A stretch of 64,000 nucleotides of DNA, taken from Flavobacteriales bacterium (GTDB lineage Bacteria; Bacteroidota; Bacteroidia; Flavobacteriales_F; PHOS-HE28). Of this stretch, positions 9,427-18,016 are shown one piece after another. Within the stretch, counting starts at the first letter, position 1; every line of letters begins with the position of its first letter. The notes under the pieces were generated by a model that saw nothing but the letters and a program-made list of their open reading frames with translations, had not been told where the DNA came from and searched no databases. The stretch is from assembly GCA_030584065.1 (NCBI GenBank), contig CP129489.1, forward strand, positions 3,019,497 to 3,083,496, given 5' to 3'. The translations under genes were made by a program, and so were the position numbers.

Positions 9427-9936
9427 TCAGCCGAAGGCAATGAGCAGCTGGCCCTTTTCCACAGGCCTGCCCTTCTCGGCAGCAACCGCCTTCACAACCC
9501 CGTCCCCTGGGGCCTTGATCACGTTCTCCATCTTCATGGCTTCCAGCACCAGCACCGGATCATTCTTCTTCACAGTGTCGCCCGGCTTAACCAGCACATT
9601 GAGCACGAGGCCGGGCATGGGGGCTTTCAGGTCGCCGGCCTTGCGCGCTGCCTTATCCAGCCCAAGGGTCTGCATCAACCGATCCTGTTCTTCCTCGAGC
9701 CTCACGGTACACGTTCGGCTGCCGATCCTGAGCCGAACGGTGCGGTTCTCGCGGTCCTCCTTCAGCACCAGCACGCGGTGACTGCGCCCGTCGATCACCA
9801 CGCTGAACTGCGCCGGCCCGATGCGCACCACATCGGCGCCTGACGCACCCTGCAACGTCCAGGGTGAGTGGGGCGTGGAGCGTTCCAGCACAACTTCGTC
9901 AGCGGCGCCGGTGATGCAGGCGAAGAGCTTGGCCAT
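9427..9936 (-). CDS. Biotin carboxyl carrier (biotin/lipoyl attachment) protein
   Basis: 169 residues from the ATG at 9936 (MAKLFACITG); a longer frame into rnhA is rejected because a -7 element (TATCTTCG) lies between. The last 75 residues are a biotinyl domain with EAMKMEN, where Lys135 is the biotin attachment site. The N-terminal ~90 residues resemble the lead-in of carrier subunits of acyl-CoA/oxaloacetate-type carboxylases. No carboxyltransferase or biotin carboxylase gene is nearby in the window, so partners must be encoded elsewhere. It shuttles carboxybiotin between the two half-reactions. Confidence 0.88.
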   Translation of the reverse strand: MAKLFACITGAADEVVLERSTPHSPWTLQGASGADVVRIGPAQFSVVIDGRSHRVLVLKEDRENRTVRLRIGSRTCTVRLEEEQDRLMQTLGLDKAARKAGDLKAPMPGLVLNVLVKPGDTVKKNDPVLVLEAMKMENVIKAPGDGVVKAVAAEKGRPVEKGQLLIAFG

Positions 9937-9948
9937 GGCGGAGGCCGG

Positions 9949-9956
9949 CGAAGATA
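9949..9956 (-). promoter_or_regulatory. -7 element TATCTTCG upstream of biotin carrier gene
   Basis: Plus strand CGAAGATA; on the minus strand TATCTTCG, 12 nt from the start codon at 9936. It supports that start and an own promoter rather than read-through from rnhA. Confidence 0.5.
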
Positions 9957-9973
9957 GCAGGCCCGAAGGTCCT

Positions 9974-10453
9974 CTATTCACCGAAGAGGGCGGCATCGCC
10001 CTTCTCATACGCTTCGTCCACTGCCAGCAGGCTCCCGGGCTGCTCGCGTGCGGCAACGGCTAGCCGGTCGCACAGCTCGTTCTGAGGATGGCCGTTGTGG
10101 CCGCGTATCCAATGGAAGCGGACCTTGTGCCTGCGGTACGCCTTCAGGAAGCGCTGCCACAGGTCGGGGTTCTTCTTCTTCGCAAAGCCCTTGCGCTCCC
10201 AGTCGAACACCCAGCCTTTCTCCACGGCGTCCACCACGTACTTGCTATCGCTCACCACCACTACCTCCGTGCCTGGATGCTTCAGCGCCTCCAGGCCCAC
10301 GATCACCGCCAGCAGCTCCATGCGGTTGTTGGTGGTCATTCGGTAGCCGCCCCACAGTTCCTTGCGGTGCCGGCCGCTCTCCAGCACCACGCCATAGCCG
10401 CCCGGACCGGGATTGCCGCTGGCCGCGCCGTCAGAGTAAAGGGTCACGCTCAT
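9974..10453 (-). CDS. rnhA: Ribonuclease HI
   Basis: 159 residues. Catalytic carboxylates Asp8 (YSDGAASGNPGPGG), Glu46 (NNRMELLA), Asp69 (VVSDSKYVVD) and Asp129 (NELCDRLA), plus His119 in RGHNGH, are all in place. It cleaves the RNA strand of RNA-DNA hybrids (R-loops, primers). Start overlaps the marC stop by 4 bp, so it is translated in an operon purN-marC-rnhA. Confidence 0.97.
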   Translation of the reverse strand: MSVTLYSDGAASGNPGPGGYGVVLESGRHRKELWGGYRMTTNNRMELLAVIVGLEALKHPGTEVVVVSDSKYVVDAVEKGWVFDWERKGFAKKKNPDLWQRFLKAYRRHKVRFHWIRGHNGHPQNELCDRLAVAAREQPGSLLAVDEAYEKGDAALFGE

Positions 10454-11061
10454 GCCCGGGGGAACAGGTAGGTTATGTTCCCGGCAAAGAGCTTCACCGC
10501 GATCGCCAGCAGGATGATGCCGAAGGCTTTCTTGATGACGATGAGCCCCACCCGCCCCAGCAGCCGCTCGATGCGGTTGGTGAGCAGCAGCACCAGCACC
10601 ACGGGAACCATGTTGAGGATGATGGCCACCAGGATGTTGGGGCGGTCGAACTCGGCGCGCAGGGACAGCACCGTGGTGATGGTGCCGGCCCCGGCGATCA
10701 CCGGGAAGGCCAGGGGCACGACGCTGAAGACCATCTGGTCCTCCTCGGCGGGCGTGAGCCCAGGGGCGCTCAGGTCCTCCTTGAAGAGGCGCACGCCCAG
10801 GATCATCTCCAATGCGATGAAGAAGAGCACCAGCGACCCCGCCACGGCGAAGCTCCGCACATCGATGCCCACCACCTTGAGGATCGTCTCGCCCAGGTAA
10901 AGGAAGGTGATCATGATGGCCATGCTCACCAGCGTGGCCCTGGCCGGGTAGATCTTACCGGCTTTCTGGCGCACCTGAAGGATGAGCGGAATCCCGCCCA
11001 CGATGTCGATCACCGCGAAAAGGATCAGGAAGGCTTTGCCGATCTGGGCGAGGTCGAACAT
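10450..11061 (-). CDS. MarC-family integral membrane protein
   Basis: 203 residues with six hydrophobic segments, the normal length and topology of the MarC (YchE/YhgN) family; IVGGIPLILQVRQ and FPVIAGAGTITTVLSL are characteristic. The family has no established transport function despite its name (multiple antibiotic resistance C is a misnomer). Middle gene of purN-marC-rnhA; 3 bp after purN. Confidence 0.9.
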   Translation of the reverse strand: MFDLAQIGKAFLILFAVIDIVGGIPLILQVRQKAGKIYPARATLVSMAIMITFLYLGETILKVVGIDVRSFAVAGSLVLFFIALEMILGVRLFKEDLSAPGLTPAEEDQMVFSVVPLAFPVIAGAGTITTVLSLRAEFDRPNILVAIILNMVPVVLVLLLTNRIERLLGRVGLIVIKKAFGIILLAIAVKLFAGNITYLFPRA

Positions 11062-11064
11062 GGT

Positions 11065-11628
11065 TCAGGGGGCGATCAGGGACTCCAGCACGCGCGGATA
11101 GTGCTCATGCTCCAGCGCGTGGATCCGTTCGGCCAGCGACGCGGGCGTGTCCTCCTGAAGCACTGGGCACCGCGCCTGGAAGAGGACGCGCCCTTCGTCA
11201 TAGCGCTCATTCACCAAGTGGATGGTGATGCCGCTCTCGCGCTCTTTGGCGGCGATCACCGCCTCGTGCACATGGTGCCCGTACATTCCTTTGCCACCGA
11301 ACCGGGGCAGCAATGCCGGATGGATGTTCACGATGCGGTCGGGAAACGCATGCACCACCTCCGCCGGGATGAGCCGCATGAATCCGGCCAGCACCACCAG
11401 ATCGATGCGCTGCCCTTGCAGCTCGCGCAGAACGGTTCCATCGCGGAGCTGCTGGCCGCTGAAGAGGTAGGAGGGCACGCCGAAACCCCAGGCTCGCTGC
11501 AGCACCCCGGCCTTGGGCTGGTCGCTGCCCACGAGCGCCACCAAGGCGGCTGGATGGCCGGCGAAGCGCTCCATGAGCTGTTGGGCATTCGACCCTGAGC
11601 CGGAGGCCAGGATGGCGATGCGTACCAT
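11065..11628 (-). CDS. purN: Phosphoribosylglycinamide formyltransferase
   Basis: 187 residues from ATG 11628 (MVRIAILASGSGSNAQQL); a longer start at 11667 adds unrelated residues. N-terminal glycine-rich SGSGSNAQ binds phosphate; FMRLIPAEVVHAF and NIHPALLPRFGGKGMYG contain the conserved Asn-His pair; GITIHLVNERYDEG holds the catalytic Asp region. It transfers formyl from 10-formyl-THF to GAR in purine synthesis. A small hairpin (11633-11649) lies just upstream of the start. Divergent from acpP, an order common in Bacteroidota. Confidence 0.95.
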   Translation of the reverse strand: MVRIAILASGSGSNAQQLMERFAGHPAALVALVGSDQPKAGVLQRAWGFGVPSYLFSGQQLRDGTVLRELQGQRIDLVVLAGFMRLIPAEVVHAFPDRIVNIHPALLPRFGGKGMYGHHVHEAVIAAKERESGITIHLVNERYDEGRVLFQARCPVLQEDTPASLAERIHALEHEHYPRVLESLIAP

Positions 11629-11856
11629 GGCGCGAAGGTGCGACCTTCGGCGCAAGCCGGATGCCATGTGCTGTGCAGGCCATCAAGGAGCGGCCCCCAA
11701 GCCCCGGAGACCGCCGTCGTGCGGCACCAAGCGGAAGTTGGGACTTTCCCGCTGATAACCAAGGCTTTCCGTCCAGGCCGCTCGGTCGGTCAAGCGCACG
11801 CGAGTCCCCTCCGATCAGGCGTTCGCGGTGCATAAGTAGGCCGGCAGGCGCCGGGG

Positions 11857-11885
11857 CTTGCGCATGTGAAAATGTCTTTCCTTTG
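11857..11885 (+). promoter_or_regulatory. Possible acpP promoter
   Basis: TTCCTTTG at 11878-11885 matches the -7 consensus except for the A, with CTTG at 11857-11860 as a weak -33 at 17 bp spacing (slightly short). It ends 26 bp before the acpP ATG. The rest of the 283-bp purN-acpP gap shows no other gene. Confidence 0.35.
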
Positions 11886-11911
11886 GGGCCTCATCACAAA
11901 AACGAACGGAC

Positions 11912-12148
11912 ATGTCGGACATCAAGTCAAGGGTCATCGCGATCATCGTGGACAAGCTTGGCGTGGACCAGGGCGAAGTCACCATGGAAGCGAGCTTCAC
12001 CAACGACCTTGGCGCTGACAGCCTCGATACCGTCGAGCTCATCATGGAGTTCGAGAAGGAGTTCAACATCGCCATCCCCGACGACCAGGCCGAAAAGATC
12101 CAGACCGTGGGTCAGGCTGTGGAGTACGTGGAGAAGAACGCGAAGTAA
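11912..12148 (+). CDS. acpP: Acyl carrier protein
   Basis: 78 residues, acidic. The phosphopantetheine site is Ser37 in [10 protein letters not shown]. It carries growing acyl chains in type II fatty acid synthesis in the cytoplasm. Start at 11912 gives the family-typical [18 protein letters not shown]. First gene of acpP-fabF-rnc-IPExxxVDY-pyk; 9 bp before fabF. Confidence 0.98.
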   Translation: MSDIKSRVIAIIVDKLGVDQGEVTMEASFTNDLGADSLDTVELIMEFEKEFNIAIPDDQAEKIQTVGQAVEYVEKNAK

Positions 12149-12157
12149 TCCCTGCGC

Positions 12158-13408
12158 ATGCAGCTCAGGCGTGTGGTCGTCACCGGTCTGGGCGCGCTCA
12201 CTCCCCTCGGGAACACCCTCAAGGCATACTGGGAGGGCCTGGTGAGCGGCCGTAGCGGAGCCGCGCCCATCACCCGGTTCGACGCCAGCAAGTTCAAGAC
12301 CCAGTTCGCCTGCGAGGTGAAGGGCTTCAATCCGGAGGACTTCCTTGACCGCAAGGAGGCCCGGAAGATGGACCCCTTCGCGCAGTATGCGCTGGTGTGT
12401 TCGGACGAGGCCCTGAAGGACAGCGGCTTGCTGGAGAGCGGCGTGGACCGCGACATGGTGGGCGTGATCTGGGGCAGCGGGATCGGCGGGCTGAAGACCT
12501 TCCAGGATGAGTGCATCGGGTACGGCAAGGGCGATGGAACCCCGCGCTTCAACCCCTTCTTCATCCCCAAGATGATTGCCGATAGCGCGGCAGGGCTCAT
12601 CAGCATGCGACACACGCTGCGGGGCCCCAGCTATGTGACCGTGAGCGCCTGCGCCTCGAGCAACAACTCGATGATCGATGCCTACAACTACATCCGCCTC
12701 GGCACCTGCGTGGCCGCGGTGACCGGTGGCAGCGAGGCGGCGATCTACGAGGCCGGTGTGGGGGGCTTCAATGCCTTGCACGCCATGAGCACGCGCAATG
12801 ACGACCCGGCCACCGCATCGCGGCCCTACGATAAGGACCGTGACGGATTCGTGCTGGGAGAGGGCGGAGCCGCCATCGTGCTCGAGGACCTGGAGCACGC
12901 CTTGGCCCGCGGCGCACGCATTTATTGCGAGGTGGTGGGCGGCGGCATGAGCAGCGATGCCTATCACATCACCGCCCCGCACCCCGAGGGCCTCGGCGCA
13001 GAGCTGTGCATGAAGCATGCGCTGCGCGATGCCGGAATGCAGCCGGAGGAGATCGACTACATCAACACGCACGGCACCAGCACGCCCATCGGGGACCCGC
13101 AGGAGGTGAAGGCCATCCAGCGCCTATTCGGGGAGCACAGCTACAAGCTGAACATCAGCGCCACCAAGAGCATGACCGGCCATCTGCTGGGCGGGGCAGG
13201 CGCCATCGAGGGCGTGGCCGCCATCATGGCCGTCCACAGCGACATCGTGCCGCCCACCATCAACCACTTCACGGACGATCCCGAGATCGACCCGCAGCTG
13301 AACTTCACCTTCAACCAGGCGCAGCGGCGCACGGTGAATGCAGCGCTGAGCAACACCTTCGGCTTCGGCGGGCACAACACCTCGGTGATCTTCCGCAAGT
13401 ACCGGTAG
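12158..13408 (+). CDS. fabF: Beta-ketoacyl-ACP synthase II
   Basis: 416 residues, full length. Catalytic triad Cys165 (TVSACASSNN), His305 (NTHGTSTPIGD) and His342 (TKSMTGHLLGGAGA), with Lys337 conserved. It condenses malonyl-ACP with acyl-ACP to elongate fatty acids. Directly downstream of its partner acpP and 6 bp before rnc. Confidence 0.98.
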   Translation: MQLRRVVVTGLGALTPLGNTLKAYWEGLVSGRSGAAPITRFDASKFKTQFACEVKGFNPEDFLDRKEARKMDPFAQYALVCSDEALKDSGLLESGVDRDMVGVIWGSGIGGLKTFQDECIGYGKGDGTPRFNPFFIPKMIADSAAGLISMRHTLRGPSYVTVSACASSNNSMIDAYNYIRLGTCVAAVTGGSEAAIYEAGVGGFNALHAMSTRNDDPATASRPYDKDRDGFVLGEGGAAIVLEDLEHALARGARIYCEVVGGGMSSDAYHITAPHPEGLGAELCMKHALRDAGMQPEEIDYINTHGTSTPIGDPQEVKAIQRLFGEHSYKLNISATKSMTGHLLGGAGAIEGVAAIMAVHSDIVPPTINHFTDDPEIDPQLNFTFNQAQRRTVNAALSNTFGFGGHNTSVIFRKYR

Positions 13409-13414
13409 GTCCCC

Positions 13415-14191
13415 TTGATCAAGAGCCTTTTCAGCCGAGCGCGCAACCCCGAGGAGCGTCGGGTGAGGGCTTGGTGCCGCCAGACGCTGGGCCTGACGCC
13501 AGGGGACCTGCCTCTCTACCGGCAGGCGCTGCGCCATGTGAGCGCCGTTTCCGAGGAGCGCCCGGACCTGCCCGACAACGAACGCCTGGAGTTCCTCGGC
13601 GATGCCGTGCTCGATGCCATCATCGGCAACCTGCTATTCACGACCTATCCGGACCGGGGCGAGGGCTTCCTCACACGTATGCGCAGCAAGCTGGTGAGCC
13701 GCGCCCAGCTCAACCAGCTCGCCAAGCGCATCGGCATCGAGCGGGTGATCGAGACCACGGTGGTGCGCGCCCACGAGTCCTCGGTGCCAGGGAATGCGCT
13801 TGAGGCACTGATCGGAGCCCTGTTCCTCGACAAGGGGTTCGAGCGCACACGCAAGGTGGTGGTGCGCCTGATCAAGGATCACTTCGACCTGAAGGAGATC
13901 GAGAAGGAGGACCGCGATGGCAAGAGCCGGTTGCTCGAGTGGGGCCAGAAGCGCCGCCGGAAGGTGGAGTTCGTGGTGCGTGAGGAGGGCGGCGGCCGTG
14001 GGAAGCACTATGTCGCCGAGGTACGCATCAATGGCGAGGTGAAGGGCACGGGGCGCGGCGCCAGCAAGAAGAGCGCTGAGCAGGATGCTGCGCAGAGCGC
14101 TTTCCGAGGCATGCGCTCCCGGCGACCGGCGGGTGCCGGAGCCGAGGCCCACCCGGGTGCGCACGGGGCTTCGCGCCGCCCGGCCCGCTGA
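13415..14191 (+). CDS. rnc: Ribonuclease III
   Basis: 258 residues from a TTG start at 13415, the only start that fits the family N-terminus and the 6-bp gap after fabF. The nuclease signature NERLEFLGDAVLD (about 48-60) with Glu and Asp metal ligands is intact; ALEALIGALFLDKG holds the second acidic pair. A C-terminal dsRNA-binding domain follows (about 165-235, GKSRLLEWGQK to KKSAEQDAAQSAF). The last ~25 residues are an unstructured Arg/Pro/Gly tail. It processes rRNA precursors and other dsRNA. Confidence 0.96.
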   Translation: MIKSLFSRARNPEERRVRAWCRQTLGLTPGDLPLYRQALRHVSAVSEERPDLPDNERLEFLGDAVLDAIIGNLLFTTYPDRGEGFLTRMRSKLVSRAQLNQLAKRIGIERVIETTVVRAHESSVPGNALEALIGALFLDKGFERTRKVVVRLIKDHFDLKEIEKEDRDGKSRLLEWGQKRRRKVEFVVREEGGGRGKHYVAEVRINGEVKGTGRGASKKSAEQDAAQSAFRGMRSRRPAGAGAEAHPGAHGASRRPAR

Positions 14192-14212
14192 GCCAGCGCC
14201 CCGGCCGAGGGA

Positions 14213-14220
14213 TACCTTTG
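14213..14220 (+). promoter_or_regulatory. -7 element TACCTTTG upstream of IPExxxVDY gene
   Basis: Perfect TAnnTTTG, 26 nt before the ATG at 14247 and just after rnc. It suggests an internal promoter for the IPExxxVDY-pyk pair and supports the downstream start. No clear -33 TTG seen. Confidence 0.55.
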
Positions 14221-14246
14221 GCCTGCCCCGCGAACGGGCGCTCCGC

Positions 14247-14663
14247 ATGCCCAAGCACAGGCTCGATGATGCCGCTGCGCTGCCGGATGCCGTGGTTTTC
14301 GGCATCAGCTGCCATGTGCCGGATTACCGTCTCTGCTGGTCGCTGAACCGTGCCTTAGGCCTCGAACTCGAGCGCCGCCGCTCCGACATCGTGGAGCACG
14401 CCCGGGGCAAGGAGCTGCACTACACGGTGTTCGATCAGCGGGACGAGGAGTCCGAGGTGCGCTGGTCGCTTGTGAGCAACACCTGCGGCAAGCGCCGGCT
14501 CATCCCCTCGCAGCGGTCTGCCGATTTCTTCCTGGTGGTCGATCCGGAAGTCGCCGAAGCCCAGGACGGACTCCTCGGGCGCATCCGCGGCGCCGAGTTC
14601 GTGCTTACCGCATTCGCCCTGCCGATGAATGAACTGCGGATGGGGCACAAGTTGTTGCTTTGA
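14247..14663 (+). CDS. IPExxxVDY-family protein
   Basis: 138 residues from ATG 14247 (MPKHRLDDAA); an upstream start inside the end of rnc is rejected. FGISCHVPDYRLCWSLNRALG matches the N-terminal pattern of this Bacteroidota family, which is typically encoded between rnc and pyk, as here. Function is unknown. The second half (SADFFLVVD, LLGRIRGAEFVLTAFAL) also fits. The name motif itself is not clearly visible near the C-terminus. Confidence 0.8.
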   Translation: MPKHRLDDAAALPDAVVFGISCHVPDYRLCWSLNRALGLELERRRSDIVEHARGKELHYTVFDQRDEESEVRWSLVSNTCGKRRLIPSQRSADFFLVVDPEVAEAQDGLLGRIRGAEFVLTAFALPMNELRMGHKLLL

Positions 14664-14670
14664 AGCCCCA

Positions 14671-16092
14671 ATGACAGAGCCCAAGACCAAGATCGTGGCC
14701 ACCATCGGCCCCGCCAGCAGCTCCCGCGAGGTGCTGCGAGAGATGATGCTGAACGGCATGGACGTGTGCCGGCTCAACTTCAGCCATGGATCCTACGACT
14801 TCTACGCCGAGCTGATCGCCAACATCCGCTCGCTCAACGATGAGCTGGGCATGACCACCGCCATCCTGGCCGATCTGCAGGGCCCCAAGCTCCGCGTGGG
14901 CGCCATGGAGAGCGGCCCGATCGAGCTGAAGGACGGCGCGCTGCTCACCATCACCACCGATCCAGTTGCGGGCCGGCCGGGGCTGGTGAGCACGGTGTAC
15001 AAGCAGTTCCCGCAGGATGTGAAGAAGGGCGAGCTGGTGCTGCTCGACGACGGCAAGCTCCGCCTTGAGGTGGTGGGCACCGATGGCCGTACGGAAGTCA
15101 CCACGCGCGTGATCCATGGCGGGATGCTCAGCGCGAACAAGGGCATCAATCTGCCCAACACGCGCGTAAGCCTCCCCTGCCTCACCGAGAAGGATCGCGC
15201 TGACCTGGATTTCGCGCTTGATCATGAGGTGGATTGGATCGGCCTGAGCTTCGTGCGGAGCGCTCGGGACATCATCGAGCTCAAGGGTATCATCCAGCAG
15301 CGGGAGAAGCATGCGCGCGTGATTGCCAAGATCGAGAAGCCCGAGGCGCTCCGGGAAATCGACGAGATCATCCGGGAGGCCGATGCCCTGATGGTGGCGC
15401 GCGGCGACCTGGGCGTGGAGATACCCATGGAGAAGGTGCCGCTGGTGCAGAAGGATATCATCAAGCGGTGCCTGGCCCAGCACAGGCCCGTCATTGTGGC
15501 CACGCAGATGATGGAGAGCATGATCACCTCCATCACCCCCACGCGTGCCGAGGTCAATGACGTGGCCAACGCCGTGCTCGACCACGCCGATGCCGTCATG
15601 CTGAGCGCCGAGACGAGCGTGGGCAAGTTCCCGGTGGAGGTGGTGCGGGCGATGAACCGCATCCTCATGGAGATGGAGAGCAGCGACTCCATGTTCAATG
15701 TGGAGCAGCCCGACCTGCAGGACAACGACCGCATGGTCACGGACACCATCTGCATGGCCGCGGTGCGCATGGCGGCCGCCATCGACATCAAGGCGATAGT
15801 GACCATGACGCACAGCGGCTACACGGCCTTCAAGATCAGCAGCATGCGGCCCAAGGCGCACATCTTCGCCTTCACCAGCAACCGCCGCATCCTCAACATG
15901 CTCAACCTGGTCTGGGGCGTGCGCGCCCACTACTACGACAAGACGGTGAGCACGGACCATACCATCGCCGACATCAAGCACATCCTTCGCAGCAAGCGGT
16001 TCGTGCAGAAGGGCGAGCTCGTGGTGAACGTGGCCAGCATGCCCATCGCCGATCAGGGCATGGCCAACATGCTCAAGCTGAGCCCGGCCTAG
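14671..16092 (+). CDS. pyk: Pyruvate kinase
   Basis: 473 residues from ATG 14671 (MTEPKTKIVATIGPAS). Substrate and metal motifs are intact: CRLNFSHGSYDFY, ADLQGPKLRVG, IAKIEKPEALREIDEII (catalytic Lys and Glu), MVARGDLGVEIP, and VATQMMESMI followed by NAVLDHADAVMLSAET. It makes pyruvate and ATP from phosphoenolpyruvate in glycolysis. It ends the acpP cluster. A 127-bp, 94% identical copy of its 3' end lies at 17724. Confidence 0.98.
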   Translation: MTEPKTKIVATIGPASSSREVLREMMLNGMDVCRLNFSHGSYDFYAELIANIRSLNDELGMTTAILADLQGPKLRVGAMESGPIELKDGALLTITTDPVAGRPGLVSTVYKQFPQDVKKGELVLLDDGKLRLEVVGTDGRTEVTTRVIHGGMLSANKGINLPNTRVSLPCLTEKDRADLDFALDHEVDWIGLSFVRSARDIIELKGIIQQREKHARVIAKIEKPEALREIDEIIREADALMVARGDLGVEIPMEKVPLVQKDIIKRCLAQHRPVIVATQMMESMITSITPTRAEVNDVANAVLDHADAVMLSAETSVGKFPVEVVRAMNRILMEMESSDSMFNVEQPDLQDNDRMVTDTICMAAVRMAAAIDIKAIVTMTHSGYTAFKISSMRPKAHIFAFTSNRRILNMLNLVWGVRAHYYDKTVSTDHTIADIKHILRSKRFVQKGELVVNVASMPIADQGMANMLKLSPA

Positions 16093-16099
16093 AGCGGCT

Positions 16100-17641
16100 T
16101 CATTCAATGATCAGAAGCTGCCCATAGGCCGATGTGCCCGTGCTGACCCGCACCACATAAGCCCCCGGAGCGAGCTGCTCAACAGACAGGCGGTCTTCCG
16201 GCCCCTGCAACAGGAACTCACCCGCTATCCTGCCCCTCGTGTCGCTGATACGGCATTCGGCCGGACCGTTATGCGGCAGCATGATGAACGCCTCGCCCCT
16301 CGCCGGATTCGGCCTGACTCCGAACGAATCCTTCCTGGTCTCCGCCATCTGCGTGAAGTCATCGAGGCGCACCGCCCAGGTGTCTGACAAGCCTGCGTTC
16401 TGCTCCACATCACCGTTGGAGGAGGTGGTATAGCCCGCGAACAAGGTCCCGCCCAAAGGGTCGCTCGAGACCGCGAATGCGCGTTCGACCTGCGTTCCCC
16501 CGAAGCACCGCTCCCACAAGAGGCCGCCGCCCGCATCGACCAGCACCAGCCAACAATCCTCCGAGCCGTGCTGACCAGTCACATTCCCATTCAGGGAGTA
16601 TGTGCTTCCGGCCAGCAGGTAGCGGCCTCCGGACAGGCCGGCAATCGCATTGAACCGGTCGTTCTGGCTACCGCCGAGCATGCGCTGCCACATCACGCCC
16701 CCCGAGTGGCTCAGCCGCAGCACCCATGCATCATAGGCCCCATGGCCGCCGAACACATCCCCGTCACCCGAGCGGGACTCGCCCACCAGGACCGCTCCGC
16801 CATCGGGCGTGGCGAAGGCCCCGTACGCCATGTCGTCCAAGGAGCCACCCAGCGCCCGGCACCACAGCAGCTCGCCTGTGGGCCCCAATCGGCAGGCACA
16901 GGCGTCCTTCAGGCCGTGAGCGCCTACCACGTCGCCATCTTGCGAGTCGGATTCACCCACCACCAGCATGCCTCCATCGGGCATGGCGCATAGCGCCCAT
17001 GCGACATCGGTGAGCGAGCCGCCTACCGCGGCCTGCCAGAGCAGTTGGCCATCGGCCGATAGGCGCGCCACCCACATGTCGCTGGTGGTGCCGTCGCCAT
17101 GAAGCCCGCTCACATCACCATCAACAGAGCGCGTGCTGCCGGCCACGAGCACATCGCCATTGGCCGCCATGGAAACGGCATTCGCCACGTCGCTTCCCGA
17201 GCCGCCTAGCGCGCGGAGCCAAACGATGGATCCTAGGGAATCGAGCCTGGCGACCAGGAAATCGGCCATGCCATGGTGCCCGGACACATCCCCATCATTC
17301 GACTGCGTTTCCCCGGCGATCACGCAACCGCCATCGGGCATCGCCATGATGGCGCAGCCGCGATCGTTGCCGGAGCCCCCGATGAGTCGTTGCCAGACCA
17401 CCGCCCCGTCATCGCTCAGACCGAGCACCCATGCGTCCTGCAGGCCATGACCGCCCAGCACCAACCCATCGTTCGAGTTGGAGGTGCCCGCCAGCGCGAA
17501 GCCGCCGGGGACCACGCATGCACCGCGGGCCTGGTCCGAGAGGCTGCCGCCGAACGTGCGGCTCCATTGGATGCCGAACATGGGTTGAGCCGAGACCTGA
17601 AGGGCCAGGCCGATGGACAGGATTGCTGCGCCGGGCTTCAT
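16100..17641 (-). CDS. Secreted seven-repeat protein with T9SS sorting domain
   Basis: 513 residues from ATG 17641 (MKPGAAILSIGLALQVSAQ, a signal peptide); an upstream start at 17692 is rejected. Seven consecutive repeats of about 57 residues follow, each with W.R.LGGS..D, DGG..AG.S.S.DGDV.G.HG, D.WV.RL...G. Seven copies suggest a closed seven-bladed propeller. The last ~80 residues are a T9SS type A domain (SFGVRPNPARGEAFI, LAPGAYVVRV). Predicted cell-surface or released protein; substrate unknown. Convergent with pyk (7-bp gap). A TACCTTCA sequence at 17664-17671 (minus) is a likely -7 element. Confidence 0.88.
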   Translation of the reverse strand: MKPGAAILSIGLALQVSAQPMFGIQWSRTFGGSLSDQARGACVVPGGFALAGTSNSNDGLVLGGHGLQDAWVLGLSDDGAVVWQRLIGGSGNDRGCAIMAMPDGGCVIAGETQSNDGDVSGHHGMADFLVARLDSLGSIVWLRALGGSGSDVANAVSMAANGDVLVAGSTRSVDGDVSGLHGDGTTSDMWVARLSADGQLLWQAAVGGSLTDVAWALCAMPDGGMLVVGESDSQDGDVVGAHGLKDACACRLGPTGELLWCRALGGSLDDMAYGAFATPDGGAVLVGESRSGDGDVFGGHGAYDAWVLRLSHSGGVMWQRMLGGSQNDRFNAIAGLSGGRYLLAGSTYSLNGNVTGQHGSEDCWLVLVDAGGGLLWERCFGGTQVERAFAVSSDPLGGTLFAGYTTSSNGDVEQNAGLSDTWAVRLDDFTQMAETRKDSFGVRPNPARGEAFIMLPHNGPAECRISDTRGRIAGEFLLQGPEDRLSVEQLAPGAYVVRVSTGTSAYGQLLIIE

Positions 17642-17723
17642 GCGATGGAGCGCTTGGGCGGATTGAAGGTAGTAAACGCCGGTTTCGCCCATTGCGCAGA
17701 ACGCCCGTCGCCACCCACCGTCG

Positions 17724-17850
17724 CATCGCCGACATCAAGCACCTCCTCCGCAGCAACCGGTTCGTGCAGAAGGGCGAGCTCGTGGTGAACGTGGCCAGTA
17801 TGCCCATCGCTGAGCAGGGCATGGCCAACATGCTGAAGCTGAGCCCGGCC
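17724..17850 (+). pseudogene. Diverged copy of pyk 3' end
   Basis: Bases 17724-17850 align without gaps to 15963-16089, the last 42 codons of pyk before its stop, with 7 mismatches in 127 (94% identity). Six of the seven changes fall at third codon positions and only three alter residues (I to L, K to N, D to E), so the copy diverged while coding, not by random decay. The frame lacks the pyk stop and any start. It lies in the 375-bp gap between the T9SS gene (start 17641) and the methyltransferase (18017); I see no other gene there. Confidence 0.85.
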
Positions 17851-18016
17851 CAGCGTGACGTCAACCAAGGATCGTGGATAGCCGTGCTTCCGCAGGAAGG
17901 AGGAAATGCGCGTGATCGGATACCTTGCGGTTTACGAACATATCGCCGTCACGCATCGCCCACCCTCATTGAACGCAGATCCTTCGGCGCGATCGCGGCG
18001 GCCCTTACGCTGACGC

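Noticed and set aside
10048-11598. 516-codon plus-strand frame over rnhA-marC-purN
   Set aside because: Antisense to three recognised genes in an operon.
14605-16107. 500-codon open frame antisense to pyk
   Set aside because: GC-rich shadow of a well-supported gene; His-rich low-complexity translation with no family features.
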